Shown: positions 11,245-23,691, counted from the stretch's first letter. The stretch is DNA of 64,000 nt from Ryuthela nishihirai (GCA_038380435.1 JAWZYU010000018.1:46859251-46923250); one strand, 5' to 3'. Translations and numbers: made by a program. Notes: generated by a model from the letters alone, not told the origin.

Positions 11245-11375
11245 TGTGGCATTAGTCAGCAGCAACTTCGGTCTTAATAGGCCATGCCCTTGTATGAGAA
11301 GGCCTATAAAAAGCTAGGAGTAGCTTCTAGGATTCTTCTCTGTCGTATGTGTTGCAAATGAAACACATGAAAGCA
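11245..11375 (+). repeat. Dispersed repeat R2, copy 2
   Basis: Counterpart of 6,030-6,160 in the opposite orientation. Its sequence includes 'aaaaagctaggagtagcttc'. Confidence 0.5.
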
Positions 11376-12425
11376 AAAATGGCTTTCTTAGTAACAAGTA
11401 AATGGTACATGCAACACTAGAAACAATACAGTATCAAGTCTCTACAAACATGTTGCACAATAAACGTGTCACCGAAGACATGATTTATTACTTCACGACT
11501 GTTTTTCTCACTGTTTGGAACAGAGTTCCGATTAATATCGAAAAGAAGCATTTTGATACATATACTTACAAAAGTGCTTTATTTTTGCCCAGCAATTGTC
11601 CTCTGGAAATACGTACATTGGAATGCCTACCGGTGAAATTCTGCTTCAATGTCGACAAAAGGAAAAAAAAATAGCTACAATCTATCAACGGAATATTGTT
11701 CTTCCTCTGGAAAGGATATTTAGCGGTGACTAAAATACGAAGGTGAAAATTGAAAGCTCCACCTATGTCTGACATCATAGTTATATTTAGTTTCAATAAT
11801 AGACACATTTTGCTTTTTAAAATACAGACTTTTGTTGCGAAAGAATTTCGAAGTGTGCAGGGGAAAATCATTTACCTTTTAAAAACAGAGAATCAAATGC
11901 AGAGGAGGTAATAGAGTCAGTTTAACGGTGACGCAAGTGAAAAGGAAAAGGAAATTCTATTATATTTTTGATGAATTCTAAAATTTAATCAGAACTCCAA
12001 ATGAAAGCCGAGAAGATGTATTAGCCTTCTTGTTTATTGCAAGAGCAGATCTCGACTTTTTTTAGCAAGAAAACTCAGTAATTAAAAAATTTTTATTAAG
12101 AATAAATTGATTTTTTACCGTAGTTTCTATTAGTATTGATCTTAAATGGAAATATATTTATCTCCTGTCACAGACAATTGTCATTTTGTGTAATTAAATC
12201 CCAAAATATTCGACAGAGATGAAAAATGGTGAAAACAAAGCAAATATTGGATTTTTTTCTGCAAATCGCGGACTGTACATAGGAAAAATTCATTGCTCGC
12301 AGAGTTAGGTAAAGATCTTAGCATTGTATATTCATGGCACTTATATTTTGAGTTGATATTAAATCAAGCCCGTGCATTTACTAGCATGCTTCTTTTAGAA
12401 TTTTGCCTCCCCAAGCAATTGCTTG
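11376..12425. other. No gene seen
   Basis: Two overlapping open stretches (about 90 codons plus strand, about 100 codons minus strand, 11,402-11,871) show no conserved motif and no splice context that I can defend. The rest is A+T-rich. Confidence 0.5.
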
Positions 12426-12429
12426 GAAT

Positions 12430-12490
12430 GCTTATGCTGTTTGGCCTGCATTGGACCCCCCCCCCCTCCCGGATAAATCTGTTCCTTTAA
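12430..12490. repeat. Element-end fragment with C-tract
   Basis: A run of 10 or more C flanked by 'ttggacc' and 'tcccggataaat'. It resembles the G/C-tract element ends near 14.2, 15.4 and 34.35 kb. The class is unknown. Confidence 0.3.
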
Positions 12491-12956
12491 GAATAAGCGG
12501 GACTAAACTGAAATTATAATTAACATATATTATGAGTGTTTTTCCATAATACTTAAAGGAAAAACAACCACAGTAATTTAAATTCAAATTTATTTTAAGC
12601 CGAAAAAAAAAGTAAAATAAACACGAAATATTCATCATCAATATATCAATTTACAAAGACCATCAAATCGATAAATATATAAAACTAAGCAATACCATCA
12701 ATAAATTATATATGAACGACCAAAGAGCTTTCCAGCTCTTCCAGGTTATAAAAAATAATTTATCAAGACAAAAAAAAAATCAAATGAAGAACATATAGGA
12801 AATAAATGAAATATGGAAAATAAAAGCAATAGATTATTTCACTATTTGTAAAGATTTATTCCCAAAAAAATTATACTAGACTCATACTCATAAGACGACC
12901 GAACATTAGATCATCTTAAACGAAATATTAAACTTCCTACCTGCTTTAAAAACAGT

Positions 12957-13085
12957 TGTTTTTTATAATTTTATTTTAGCTTCATAGTATATGCCCGGCA
13001 GTAAAAATAGATTTAAAAAAAATATAAAAATGCATTCCATATCGAATATAATTTTATCTTCCTTGTTGGGTGGATATTATTTTAA
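12957..13085 (+). repeat. Dispersed repeat R3, copy 1
   Basis: Aligns with 28,360-28,490 in the same orientation: 'tttttataatt.tattttagc', 'catagtatatg.ccg', 'taaaaata.at', 'ttccatat.gaat'. Noncoding, unclassified. Confidence 0.55.
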
Positions 13086-13281
13086 TTGGGTTTTTTTTAT
13101 TTTAAATTCATTGTTGTACAATAACTTAGAAACGCAAGGGGTCAACAATTGCGAGTTAGCTATCATATGAAAACTTGTGATATGGGGACTGTCGTAGTCC
13201 TTGAGTTTTGACGCCCCCCAAAATTTGTTTACTCTTCGGTGAAGTAAATTTAATAGGGTCGACCCCAAAGTGTTATATCTC

Positions 13282-13305
13282 AAAAAAAAAAAAAAAAAAA
13301 AAAAA
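13282..13305 (+). repeat. Poly(A) tract, 24 A
   Basis: An uninterrupted A run that could be the 3' tail of a retroposed element ending here. The sequence before it (13,190-13,281) resembles an element end, with a run of C and 'gggtcgaccccaaag'. Confidence 0.5.
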
Positions 13306-13379
13306 CACTAGTGGTGTTTATACAGTCATGGGCCACTTCAAATCTCTTCCCACATCTCGCCCCTCTTCACGAAAATGTG

Positions 13380-14035
13380 AAGAAGCAAATTTAATTGGAT
13401 TTATTGTTGAACAGGTGTCACAGTTTAGTTATCTTGGGAGCTATCTAACAGATAATGGTGATGTACGGCATAAGATTAACACACGAATAGGGATTGATGC
13501 CGGGACTTTTAAGAATCTATGGAGAGTGTGGAGAGATAGGCATATATACCTAAAGACTAAAATTAGAGTCTATAATAGTTTGGTTCTTTCTAGGGTTAGT
13601 TATGGTAGTGAAACTTGGACACTTTGTAAACAAGATAACAGGAAACTAGATACTTTTGATTCTAGATGCTTATGCAGTATCTTGCGCATTAGGTGGTTCA
13701 ACTTTGTAACTAATGATGAGGTTAGGCAAAGGAGTCGGCAACCTTCTTTAAGCAGTACATTGTGCAGAGAGAGACTCCGTTGGTTTGGCCATGTTGGCCG
13801 TATGGATAATTATAGATTGGCGAATAGGGTTATGAACAGTGCGCATAAAGGCCTCAGAAAGAGGGGAAGACCTAGAATGCCGATGGGCAGACAATGTCAA
13901 ACAGGACCTATTAGAATTGGTGTGCAGTAGCCAGATGCAGCAGCTGTAGCTCAGGATAGACTTGCTTGGAGAACTAATTTGCACGGTCTGGTTGAACCTG
14001 CGTAGCCCTTGGCTGCTTGAGGATGATGATGATGT
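13380..14035 (+). pseudogene. RTE-like LINE, C-terminal region and 3' end
   Basis: An open frame to 13,930 encodes the characteristic downstream region of RTE-type LINE polyproteins: a FSYLGSYLTDNGD block, IRVYNSLVLSRVSYGSETWT, then CLCSILRIRW, LRWFGHVGRM and RKRGRPRMP. These are usual landmarks between the reverse transcriptase and the end of the protein. The frame then breaks before 'gctcaggatagac', and the element ends in a short (GAT)n tail at 14,021-14,033, typical of RTE 3' ends. The reverse transcriptase and endonuclease are absent (5' truncation). Two poorer relatives lie at 2,430 and 10,921. Confidence 0.75.
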
Positions 14036-14119
14036 TTTTAGAAGTCTTCTATCAAATGAAAGCTTCAGAAGTGCACAATAACAATATAGCAGTTCCAAAG
14101 ATAAGTATTTATAGTAACA

Positions 14120-14280
14120 AAGGGAAAATAATAAAAAAACATTAAAAACTACCTTTATGCACAAGTTTAATATTTTTATCACCATTATTAGCATTCTAAA
14201 AAGGGGGGATTATGCCTTCCCATTTTAGAATGCTAAATCAATGGTCCCTTTCCCCCTTCCATCTTGATTCTGCCTTGTAT
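14120..14280 (+). repeat. Dispersed repeat R4, copy 1
   Basis: Similar to 15,300-15,465 in the same orientation: 'aataataaa', 'tgcacaagtttaatattttt', 'tagcattct.aa..ggg'. It contains a short inverted pair around 14,193-14,234 (agcattctaaaa / ttttagaatgct). Confidence 0.5.
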
Positions 14281-15299
14281 AGGGTCATTGTAAAATGACA
14301 CTCATATTTGAATGCTTTATTACAAAATTAAGTAGCAAGGGCGAACACACAAGAAAATTAAGTAAACGGAGAGGTGTGTCTAAATCTGTGCGAAAATATG
14401 TCAAGGAACACTCAAACTTTCATTTTGCATTTAACAGACTTCGATGCGGGACCATTGGAGGCGTGATATTCAACTTTCGTACATAACTCAGTTCAGAATA
14501 TCTGGTGTAGCACTTGCAACAGCTGCAGTAATTATTTCTTTAAATACTAAAAGAGCATTTTTTCTGGAATAAGCGAATGTTTTCATGTCACTCCCTTAAA
14601 ATACGACCATGGTTTCATAATGGGACATCGGTATCTATAAGATGGGTTCATCTCTACCAATCTAGGGATTCGTAAATTTGACATTTAAAGCATTACACAT
14701 GATACCATATGATACCGCCACCGCGAGTTTCTTATTCTATGCCATCTCAACACAGAAATTTTGAGAACATCTTGACACTGTGGACACACAATTACTTTTG
14801 TTATTCAATTATATAATAAAATATAATACTTTAAAATATGAGCATTACTTCATAATGATCCTGTATTGTATATTGTTTTTATACACAGTATCGCACTTTA
14901 AAATGCGAGTTTATTCCCCATAAAGATTCTAGATTGCATATTATTTTTGGATTAATGGCATGATTTTTTTTTCACTTTTTTAACGCCATTCGACTAGGTA
15001 AAGTGAAGACAAAATAAAACAAAACAAAAATGAAATAAGGACAAATAATTCTATAAAACACAAATTAAGTAAATACTAAGTATTATACACATAAAATAAA
15101 TATGCATATAAAAATAATACATATATAAAAAAATTAGAAAATGGATTTTGTCTACCAAAATATAGGACGTAATCTGGTTAAAAATTAAGGGAGGGTGAGG
15201 TTGACGAGCGACGCAATCGAGCCGGAAAAAGCTAAAAGAGAGGACCAAGAAATTGGATTTCTATTGAAGTGAAACATTTTCCCCTTCGTTTTTTAGGTA
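14281..15299. other. No gene seen
   Basis: A+T-rich with no open frame over 65 codons that shows any motif and no recognisable element. Confidence 0.5.
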
Positions 15300-15465
15300 A
15301 AAAAATAATAAATTATAAAAAAAAATGTCTGAAATATGTGCAAGTTTAATATTTTTTTTTTCTTCCGTTACCCATGCTAGCATTCTTAAGCGGGGAGGGA
15401 CATGTCCTTCTTGTACCATCTGCCCCACCATCCCCACACTTCCTAGATCCGACCCTGAACATAAT
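15300..15465 (+). repeat. Dispersed repeat R4, copy 2
   Basis: Counterpart of 14,120-14,280. It ends in a C-rich block and 'ctagatccgaccctga', which looks like an element terminus. Confidence 0.5.
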
Positions 15466-16585
15466 AAATAGAGAATGTAACCTTGGAAACTCTCGTGTGA
15501 CATTTTCTTGCCTTTATTTGACATTCAGGACATTCAGGAGACAAAATTAACGAGACTGACGATTTCTATTGTCATTTCAATTCTCTTATTGGGCAAAGGT
15601 TTGGTCAACCTCGGTGCTAGATTCTCCTTTATCTGTTTCTCGACAAATACAAACGTAGCCAATCAGATTAATTACTGAACATAAAGTACCCTTCAAAAAG
15701 AGAGACTACATAAATTACGAAAGCGTAAAGGTAAGAGAAAACTGCAAACCATAGTTTGTGCAAGGTATAAAAACATCAATAAATATATAAATCTTTCCTC
15801 ATCACTTCTGTCGTTGTGCGGGGAAATGACGCAAATTCTCTATTTATCTGGTAACGAATGAAACTGATTTAATCAGTGAAAATAATTTTCTGTGTCGCAA
15901 GTCACCGATTCAAACAGAAATATCGGAAAACAAGAGCTGAGAAGACATCTTCAAAGAGTTCAAGAAGATGAGCAATAAGAAAGAGATTTACTCTACATTA
16001 GTGGATGCTCCTTAGAAACAACAGAAAATCGGAGGAAAGTTCGACGAAGGAGAAAGAGTAAACAGTCTGCACATCGTTATTTGCTTTCGATATCGATGAC
16101 TTGGTTGCGAAGAACTGAAAGAGAGGATTTTCTCTTTTGTACGTGTATTGGAAGTGGACAGACGTAGCAGCAGTGTAACTTGAAATCAATAATTGTCGAG
16201 TTTTCACTGAATGTAAATGACCAGTCGATAAGAATTATTAGATAATGTTAAATGGATTTTTTTTTAGATAAAGCAAAATAAATTTTGGCTAATGATCTCC
16301 TGCCGAACAACAAAATCAAGAGTAGCGACAACCGTAACCGTGAGGTTGTAACAATAACAGTAACACTGAGAGCTCATTGAATGCCAACAGCAATCGTATT
16401 ATTGGTATCGCTGCAATGCAAACCGCAAGCGAATAGAAAATACGACGAACAACAATTACACGACTCTAACATCATTCTAGCGATAATACGTATTTTGTTT
16501 TGCATACATGACATGTGAATGTTTCAAACCAAACTGTAATTATTGTTAATATATATATACTCTCTCCTCCAATATATATATATAT
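15466..16585. other. No gene seen
   Basis: Slightly less A+T-rich than its surroundings, but no frame or repeat that I recognise. A TA microsatellite begins at about 16,549. Confidence 0.5.
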
Positions 16586-16588
16586 ATT

Positions 16589-16978
16589 GGGGGCGGGGGG
16601 CCTCATCGGTAGGGCGCCAGGTTCGCAATCTGCAGTTCCCAGGTTCAGCTGGGTGAGCGTTGAGATTTATCTCCACAAAACTACCTGCCCTCCCACGGTC
16701 AGTAGGAGACATCAATGGGCTTGTAATAGGCCGCCGTCCGTCGGATGGGACGTTAAGCCGTGGCCCACTGTGCGGAAGAGCCATAGCCTGCGCATGTTAA
16801 ACAACACGCTGGATGTGCCTTGACGGGAGGCTAGCATCTGTCTCCCAACAGCTGTTCCTGTGGGTCCCCTACCCCAACCTTCTCTGAGCCTCCGGGGTCC
16901 TTGTGGCTGGCCATTTAGCCCATGGTATGCAAAAAAAGTGCCGCTCAGAGGTAAACCAACGCAACAACAACCAACCCA
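16589..16978 (+). mobile_element. SINE-A, near full-length, in a TA microsatellite
   Basis: Head with a damaged A-box region (gcctcatcggtaggg) and a shortened B-box region, then the full body and the 'gccgctcagaggtaaa' tail followed by CAAC repeats. It sits between two (TA)n tracts, so the target duplication cannot be told from the microsatellite. Confidence 0.85.
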
Positions 16979-17756
16979 ATATATATATATACATACATAT
17001 TCAATATATTGTTATTAGTTAAAGGGATAAGGACTGAGCGTGAGTTCAAAAAAATTAGTAGTATTTAATAACTATTTATACAAGAAGTATGGGAATTTAA
17101 ATATTGAACTATATATGCTTATGACTAATTATTCACTATCTTCTATTGCCAAATGTTAATTGAACAGAACATTCCAATATCCTTAATACGACATTCAAAT
17201 TAATAAGTCTTAAGAGTTGAACTATCTTGATTGAGTAGCTAGCAGATTATCAAATAAATCTTTACTTAGCTCTTTATCAAACATTCAACAAGTTACATAA
17301 TTCAATTATTAGCAAAAACTACTTTAATTTGTTTACAAGAATACCAAGTATTTTCTTTCAATTATATTACGATCTTATGTCTTATTCATACCACTTGTGC
17401 CATCTATTATGTAATAGCACAAAGTTGTAAGAGAGAACACAACCTCTGTCTTCTATTCTTGAATACACTCAATTTACTCCTTGACACTGACTGGAAACAT
17501 CTCCGTCAATATAAACACACAATAGTAATTATAAAACGACACTCAAGTCGACTAATCGCTATCAATCAGTTCACCGAACTCAAAACTGAATATCTTTTTT
17601 AGTTAAATCAAAGTTCCAAGTCGTTGTTGATGTAATTCGCGCGTTGAAGCACACGCGAGCTTCAAAACAATACCTATTATCACAAGTTCATTATAGCACA
17701 TTCATCTGTCGTAATAATATTATAATACACATTTCAGTGTATTATTCTACGGTTCC
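16979..17756. other. No gene seen
   Basis: A+T-rich unique-looking sequence. No coding or repeat signal found. Confidence 0.55.
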
Positions 17757-18065
17757 CAGGTTGGTTTGGGTTAAGTTGTTTTATCTCTGAGCGGCATTTT
17801 TTTTGCACACAATGAGCTAAATGGCCAGGTCATAAGGACCCTGAGGGTTCAGAGAAAGAAAGAGGAGAGAGAACCCACTGGACAGTAGTTGGGAGACAGA
17901 TGGTAACTTCTTGTCAAGGCAATCCAGTGTGTATTCTTTAAGTGCACAGGATATGGCTCTCCCGTACACGGTTCCACGACTTAATGTCTCATCTGACGGA
18001 CAGCGGCCATTCCAAGCCCATCGGTGTCCACTACTGACAGAGGGCAGGTTGGGGAATTTTGAGTT
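17757..18065 (-). mobile_element. SINE-A, 5'-truncated, diverged
   Basis: Reverse-complement copy: 'gttgttttatctctgagcgg', 'gagacagatggtaac', 'catatcctgtgcac' on the opposite strand, and 'ccatcggtgtcc'. It lacks the tRNA-like head. Confidence 0.8.
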
Positions 18066-18328
18066 AAGGATTGTTTTGAGGAAGAATTGTCAGGTATACT
18101 GGTTTTGAAAAAAATATTCAGCTTAGTTCATTGAATTTATAAAGCAGTAAAATGTTATTTTACACTTTTGTCCAAAGAAATATTGCAATTGCAAAAAGTC
18201 ATATTTATAAAACTCTTTCGAAAATTAAGAGAAAAAGTTCTCGCTTTATAGTAAGAGAAACTCAGATATTTCAGTGATAATAAAAAATTTTTTCTAATAT
18301 TTTGTGTTCAAAATGAAACTAGATGTGG

Positions 18329-18628
18329 CTAAATTTTATGCCACAAGACAGGTAAATGCTTATTAAATGTGTATAATATTTCATTTAGATAATCCCAGTT
18401 TATATACACAGAAAATAATGTTTTGCGTACCTTGTTCATGCGTTCTCTCAAATCAACAGAAATTAAGACTATGAAAACACATATTGCGATTGATAAGGCG
18501 ATTATTACGAAATTACGTGGGCAAATTCTACTATATCTACCATATACGGCATCATGTGCCAAACCGCTACGGGTCGCTGGTTTAATTTCGTAAATCAGCT
18601 TAATATGAACTACGACGGTATTAGGCAT
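18329..18628 (-). CDS. Candidate host exon with one membrane segment
   Basis: I do not recognise a family. This is a 99-codon minus-strand open stretch. Its middle reads as a short basic region (YGRYSRICPRN), a roughly 20-residue hydrophobic helix (FVIIALSIAICVFIVLISV), then DLRERMNK. This is the layout of a single-pass (type II-like) membrane anchor. A possible 5' splice site AAG|GTACGC follows the MNK codons (about 18,433-18,438 on the minus strand). A possible acceptor ends in ACCAG upstream (about 18,580). Codons here are less A+T-biased than the flanks. It may be a real internal or N-terminal exon, or chance. No partner exons were identified in the window. Confidence 0.28.
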   Translation of the reverse strand: MPNTVVVHIKLIYEIKPATRSGLAHDAVYGRYSRICPRNFVIIALSIAICVFIVLISVDLRERMNKVRKTLFSVYINWDYLNEILYTFNKHLPVLWHKI

Positions 18629-19655
18629 ATCATGGAATTAACGAAGTTTCTCCTATTATAGTGACAGATATTATATTATTAGCAATTATTCCACTGAAAT
18701 TCAACAGGTCCCTGCTATACTCACTAATTACAATTTAGTTTAAACAGCATAACTTATCAAACCAATAAAGGGCATCTTCAGGGAACTCCCTAGAGTAATA
18801 ATAATAAGTGTTCAGCAAATCATTGTATGACAAAAAAAATTAAGAACAACTTTGCGGCACACCTCAGTGAGAAAAGAATAAAAAAAAATACTTTTTTTTC
18901 CTACAAAAACGCTTTTAAGCATGCTACTTATAATGAAACTTACACTCAATGTTTCCCTTGTTTTCATGAAAACAAAAAAGGTCTAAAGTTTATAGTGATA
19001 TTTTTTTTAATATTACACTATCTTTGAGGAAAGCATGCAATTAACTGGATGTTAAGTTATAGTAAAAAGATGTGAGTGCTAGACATCAATAATACGAAGT
19101 ATCATTATAGATAATTAAGAACATGTAACGATATTCTGAGGGTAATTGCTTATTTCATCTTGATTTTCTTTTGAGGAGGATTGATTCAGATTAGAGTGAC
19201 TGATTAATGTTGAATAGCAAAGTAATAATATTTTTTTTATCAGTGAGAATGAATGGAAGTAATTTTAGCCATTTTAGAGGCAGACCAAGATTCTATTTAA
19301 AAGAGAGACCTAGATCAAGATATAAATCTTCAGTTTCAGCAATGATCGTTGAATATGCTCAGATGTTCAACAAGAAACGTTTTCCTGTACTAAGAATTTA
19401 TCTCTAAAGCTAATCGAAACAGGTAATTATTGTAAGATCAAGCAGTTCATTGAAACAATTGTTTATATAGAAGTTAGTCTGATTATCGTATCAGTTTTCG
19501 TTATTTTTGATGAAAATATTGTTGTTAAATAATAAATATTCCATCTGCCATAATCCATCTGATTCACTGTTGCTGAAATTCCAAATACACGCAGACTCAA
19601 TTTAAATTTCTAATTTACCTTCAATTACGTTTCCATAAAAGTTTATTCTTTAAGT
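18629..19655. other. No gene seen
   Basis: A+T-rich with a few 65-codon open stretches but no motif. Confidence 0.5.
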
Positions 19656-19914
19656 CAGGGGTTCTAAACGTGGGGTACGCGGTAAAAGTTTTTGGGGTAC
19701 GCCATGGGAGTTCAAAAGTCGCTAGATCTAGTAAGAAAGTCGCTAAGTAGGCAACACTGCTACTGATTTGTTAAATTGTTTATGTCATTTTTTGTGTTTA
19801 TCGATATATGTAATTTATGAATACAAAATTTAATGTATATATATATATGTTTTATGTTATTCCCATTGTTATACTATAACTATTTTGCTATCTATACAAG
19901 GTTGAGAACCACTG
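19656..19914. mobile_element. hAT-type MITE, 259 bp
   Basis: Ends: left CAGGGGTTCTAAACGTGGGG; right, reverse complemented, CAGTGGTTCTCAACC. This is the hAT/Charlie-like terminus. An exact 8-bp target duplication (ctttaagt) lies at 19,648-19,655 and 19,915-19,922, the size made by hAT transposases. The subterminal 'gtggggtacgcgg' and 'ggggtacgcc' match the hAT style. No coding capacity. The larger hAT element at 22,655 has similar ends and could be a related source. Confidence 0.88.
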
Positions 19915-19922
19915 CTTTAAGT

Positions 19923-20534
19923 TATTGAGCTCTTAATTTGATTTTGCATTTGCAGAACATGGAAATTTCCTAAATGAGTTGGTAGAACTCTGTATAAGCA
20001 GTTGATAAGGAGTATCGTGCTTCACGAAGGTTACTTATCACATCGTTCGCGGAACACTGATATATGAAACACAAACAATTACCGCCATTATTTACTTCGA
20101 AGATAAATTGGCTTCAGGTTAGATTTCGTGTAGCTATTTACTTGAATTTTTAATATCACACTGAGTGACAATGAGGAAACAACTGGGGGATATTTCGAAA
20201 CAACAGGGCAAAGGTTTGGGAAAGTATGGTGTTTTATATTGGTTGAAATAAAGGCAGTTAGCGTTTTAATCATTATTCATGAGACGTGACCTTTTATTGA
20301 ACGTGTCCTTCTGGAATATAAGGAAATACGACAAATTTTTATATTGATTACAGTAGGCAACAAACTTTCATAAAAGTCATGCCTCTGAGATAAAAGTAGC
20401 CATTTCTTAAATATTTCAAGGTGCTGAACACGAAAATGACAATGGAAATGCAAAATTGGCTACGATTTCTGAGAAATCCGCAATAGTTTCTTATATAATA
20501 GAGTAAGACGTACATATGACATGTATCGGTAAAA
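19923..20534. other. No gene seen
   Basis: A+T-rich; no coding or repeat signal recognised. Confidence 0.5.
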
Positions 20535-21512
20535 CTCCCCTTCTACTTCCGACGTCGCTTGTACAGCTGCTCAGAATCATCTCTGGCGAGCATCCAACGG
20601 TAGTCATTCAACATTGAAGTGGACCAGTTGCCCTGGTATCATTTCTCCATTGTTGCAATGTCCTGGTGAAAACGTTCACCATGCTTATCACTAACCATGT
20701 CACAGTTGTCGGGGAAGAAATTTAAGTGAGAATGGAGAAAGTGGATCTTTAAGGACATATTGCAGCGAAGTTTGTGATATAGAGACATGTCCTTAGCCAG
20801 TTTCTTTTAGTTGTCTGCCCTGACATTCCCGAGGAATTTAGATGATACCAGACGAAATGTGTCCCAAGTCTATTTTTCGTCACCCTGAAGCAGGTTATCG
20901 AACATCTGGTTTCTGAACAGCTCGTGGATCTGAGGACCCACAAAAATTCTCCCTTTAACTTTCGCTTCGCTGAGTCGAGGGAATTTGTCAGTCAAGTACT
21001 TGAAAACTGATGCAGTTCGGTCCATGGCTTTTACGAAGTTTTTCATCACACCGAGTTTGATGTGTAGGGACGGTAGCAGGATTTTGTGTGTTTCTGTTAG
21101 TGCTGGGCATTCCACATTCTTCTTTCCGACCTTCAGAGATTTCCTCTGAGTCCAGTTTCTCTTCACGTAGTGCAAAGTCTTTTCTCGGCTGTCCCATTCA
21201 CATAAGAAACAGCAGTACTTCGTAGCTGCAGACCCATCGACAGAGCCACCTTCAAGTCAAAACAGAGATGCCAGCTACATTTGCTGTATTGAAGACAGTT
21301 CAACAGCTGTTTCAGGTTGTCGTAGGTTTCTTTCATGTAGACAGCGTGTCCGACCGGAATGGATGGAAGTCGATTTCCATTACGTACCAACACCGCCTTG
21401 AGATTCAATTTCGAGGAGTCTATGAATAGTCGTCATTACTGAGAATCATGTTTGATTCCGAGGGAATTCATCAGACCATTTACATCGAAGCAGAACACAA
21501 GCCAATTTATAT
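20535..21512 (-). pseudogene. Uncharacterised multicopy protein family, copy 1 (C-terminal part)
   Basis: Minus-strand frames joined by frameshifts and stops give a recognisable but functionally unknown protein. From about 21,450 down to about 20,540 come RLFIDSSKLNLKAVL, NGNRLPSIPVGHAVYMKETY, LHIKLGVMKNFVKAMD, FPRLSEAKV, FVGPQIHELF, NMSLKIHFLHSH and KHGERFHQDIATME. The blocks LHIKLG.MKNFVKA, FVGPQI and HGERFHQDI recur in many 'uncharacterized protein' entries of arthropods and cnidarians, from memory. I know of no assigned activity. A second relic lies at 48,890-50,660. Multicopy decay in intergenic DNA suggests that the gene moves or has been retroposed. No terminal repeats were identified. 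The N-terminal third is missing here. Confidence 0.7.
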
Positions 21513-22024
21513 CCATGCTTCCCAGTACAGTTACATATTCTGTGTTAAAATGATGTTATCTCCATCTGCCTTATTAATAATCAGTTATTTACTTCTGTAA
21601 TAAAATATTTTCCTTCATGGCTATTTGCAGGATTCACGGAATATAGTACAACACTTATCATCGCAAACAACCCTTCCTAATGTTCAGTTATTAATTTATG
21701 CCAATGGGGAGCAAAATTAGTAGCCGAGATATTGAACAGCAAACGTTCACAGTAGTATGAATTTATCTTCAAAAATAAATTCTAAACATAGGTAATCGAT
21801 GTAATATCAAGCCGTTTATTGAAATAATTGTAAATATAGAAGTTGAAGCAGATCGTAATGATTAGAACGGACTGAATAATACAGTAAATCCCTCCATATT
21901 CGTGAGGATTACATTTTTGGAAAACAATGTGTATACCGAATTCGGGATTACTGAACTTAGTAAGTTATGGAGAAAATATGTTTTGACCATGGACACCAAA
22001 ATTATCAATTTTTCTTATGAAAGA
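21513..22024. other. No gene seen
   Basis: A+T-rich; nothing recognised. Confidence 0.5.
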
Positions 22025-22275
22025 ACATGTAAGTGCATGTCCAGTGGGCGCAGGAGAATCGATACTGGACTGTTGAGAACTGGAAAAAGTTAGCTTGGTC
22101 AGATGAATTAAAGGCCCTTTTCGATCATGCTGATGGAAGGATCATAATTTGCCGCAAGCAACATGAGGCCATGGGAGCATCTTGTCAGGTGTCAACAGTA
22201 CAAGTCGGTGGTGGCGGTATGATGTGGGAAATGCTATTTGGAACGAAAAATATGGTAGAAACTGAAAGTCTGTAG
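22025..22275 (+). pseudogene. Tc1-like transposase fragment
   Basis: Encodes QWAQENRYWTVENWKKLAW followed by SDELKALFDHADG, the segment around the first catalytic aspartate of Tc1-like DDE transposases (family pattern W..V.WSDES.F). Downstream QVSTVQVGGGGMMWEMLF matches the following 'GGGSVMVWG' block. The last third, with the second D and the E, is absent and no terminal repeats are seen. Confidence 0.72.
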
Positions 22276-22604
22276 GTAAAATCATTACAAACACACACAG
22301 CCATTCATTTATCAAAGATAAAAAATTGCTAAAATAATAATCAAAAGTATATGATGTTTATTTTTAATAATTTAATTTTAATTACAAAAGATTGATTAAA
22401 AGGCTAAAATTATATTAAAAATATTTTATATTTTTTTAACAATTACAAAAAATATTTGAAATTTAAATAATTCTGATTCCCAGCCTGTCCGGGCCCGAAG
22501 TCATCTCTACTTTACATACCATTAATGAAAAACTTATTTTTGCCCATGATATGCTGCTTATATTTATATTCCTAAACTAAGAAAGACTACATGTTTATTT
22601 TAGT
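22276..22604. other. No gene; very A+T-rich
   Basis: Runs of A and T, nothing recognisable. Confidence 0.55.
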
Positions 22605-22654
22605 AAAAACTTGCAGATTTACCCGGCGTTGCTCGGGACTGAAACTCTTTAGAA
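22605..22654 (+). repeat. Left remnant of an element split by the hAT insertion
   Basis: Contains 'tttacccggcgttgctcggg', a sequence I associate with one end of a widespread arthropod retroelement-like repeat. The characteristic opposite end (acagacatacaaaccc..., then cttctttatatatta) is at about 26,940-26,990, beyond the hAT element. Joining the two is an inference. Confidence 0.35.
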
Positions 22655-23691
22655 CAGGAATTCTCAATCTGTGGTACATTACGTTGCTTCTGGTAGTACA
22701 CAGAGATGTAACAAAAAGGCAAATACATATACAGATATCCAGTGCATTACGAATCAGTAAATTTCTCTTGCTATAAAATGCGTTATTTGCACTTGGTTAT
22801 TAATAGGTCCATGTGCATAATTATTAATCGTTGTGCAGTTAGTTAAGTTATGATGTACTTAGTAACATTTGATAATATTAGATTTTAAATTTTTAAATAA
22901 CGACGTGTTTAAGATTGTATAAGACGAAAATGGACACAAATATCTACTTTAGTGATTAGTTACTTAGCTGGTCCAATGCGCATGTCTTGCGCGAAAGCAA
23001 TAATCTGTTATAATATCTGGCGGTTATTAGAACTTTTCAGTTGCTTTGAGCATGGCCATATGTGGAGTTTTTTTTTTCCATTTTCAATAACATTTGAAAA
23101 CTATCTTTCTAGGTAAGTTATGTTATTCACTTTTTTTTGTGTTTGTACATTGCATGCTAAATAAGGTATTTATGATATTAAAAATTTAAAAATATTATTA
23201 TAATAATTTTGTTGCTTTTTTTTAAATGTAAATACTAATGTAATATTATATTAATCTTTACAATTGCATCCGTCTGAGCTGATATTTTTTACTTGTTTAC
23301 GGAAGTAAAAAAGTTCTTTTTTCAGTTCACCCTGATCTATAACGGACAAGTGGTTGAAAATTGAAAATTCTAAGAGGAAACGACCAGCTGATGACACTGA
23401 CACAGGTAGTAGCCGCAATTTTAAGCCAGAGTCCAATGAAGATTCTGGGAAATCAAAAGGGATTAAAAGAAAATACAATGAAAAGTATTTGGCGTATGGA
23501 TTTACTTGGTGTGGAGACGAAAATGAGCCCAAGCCACAATGCGATTTGTTACGAACAATTCACGAATCAGTCGATTTACCCATCCCTTCTGAAACGTCAT
23601 TTCTACAACTGACACGAATATTTGAAAAACGAAACTCGCGATTTTTTTAAAAGACAGCTACTCAAACTGGAAACTTCACACTGTTGGGGAA

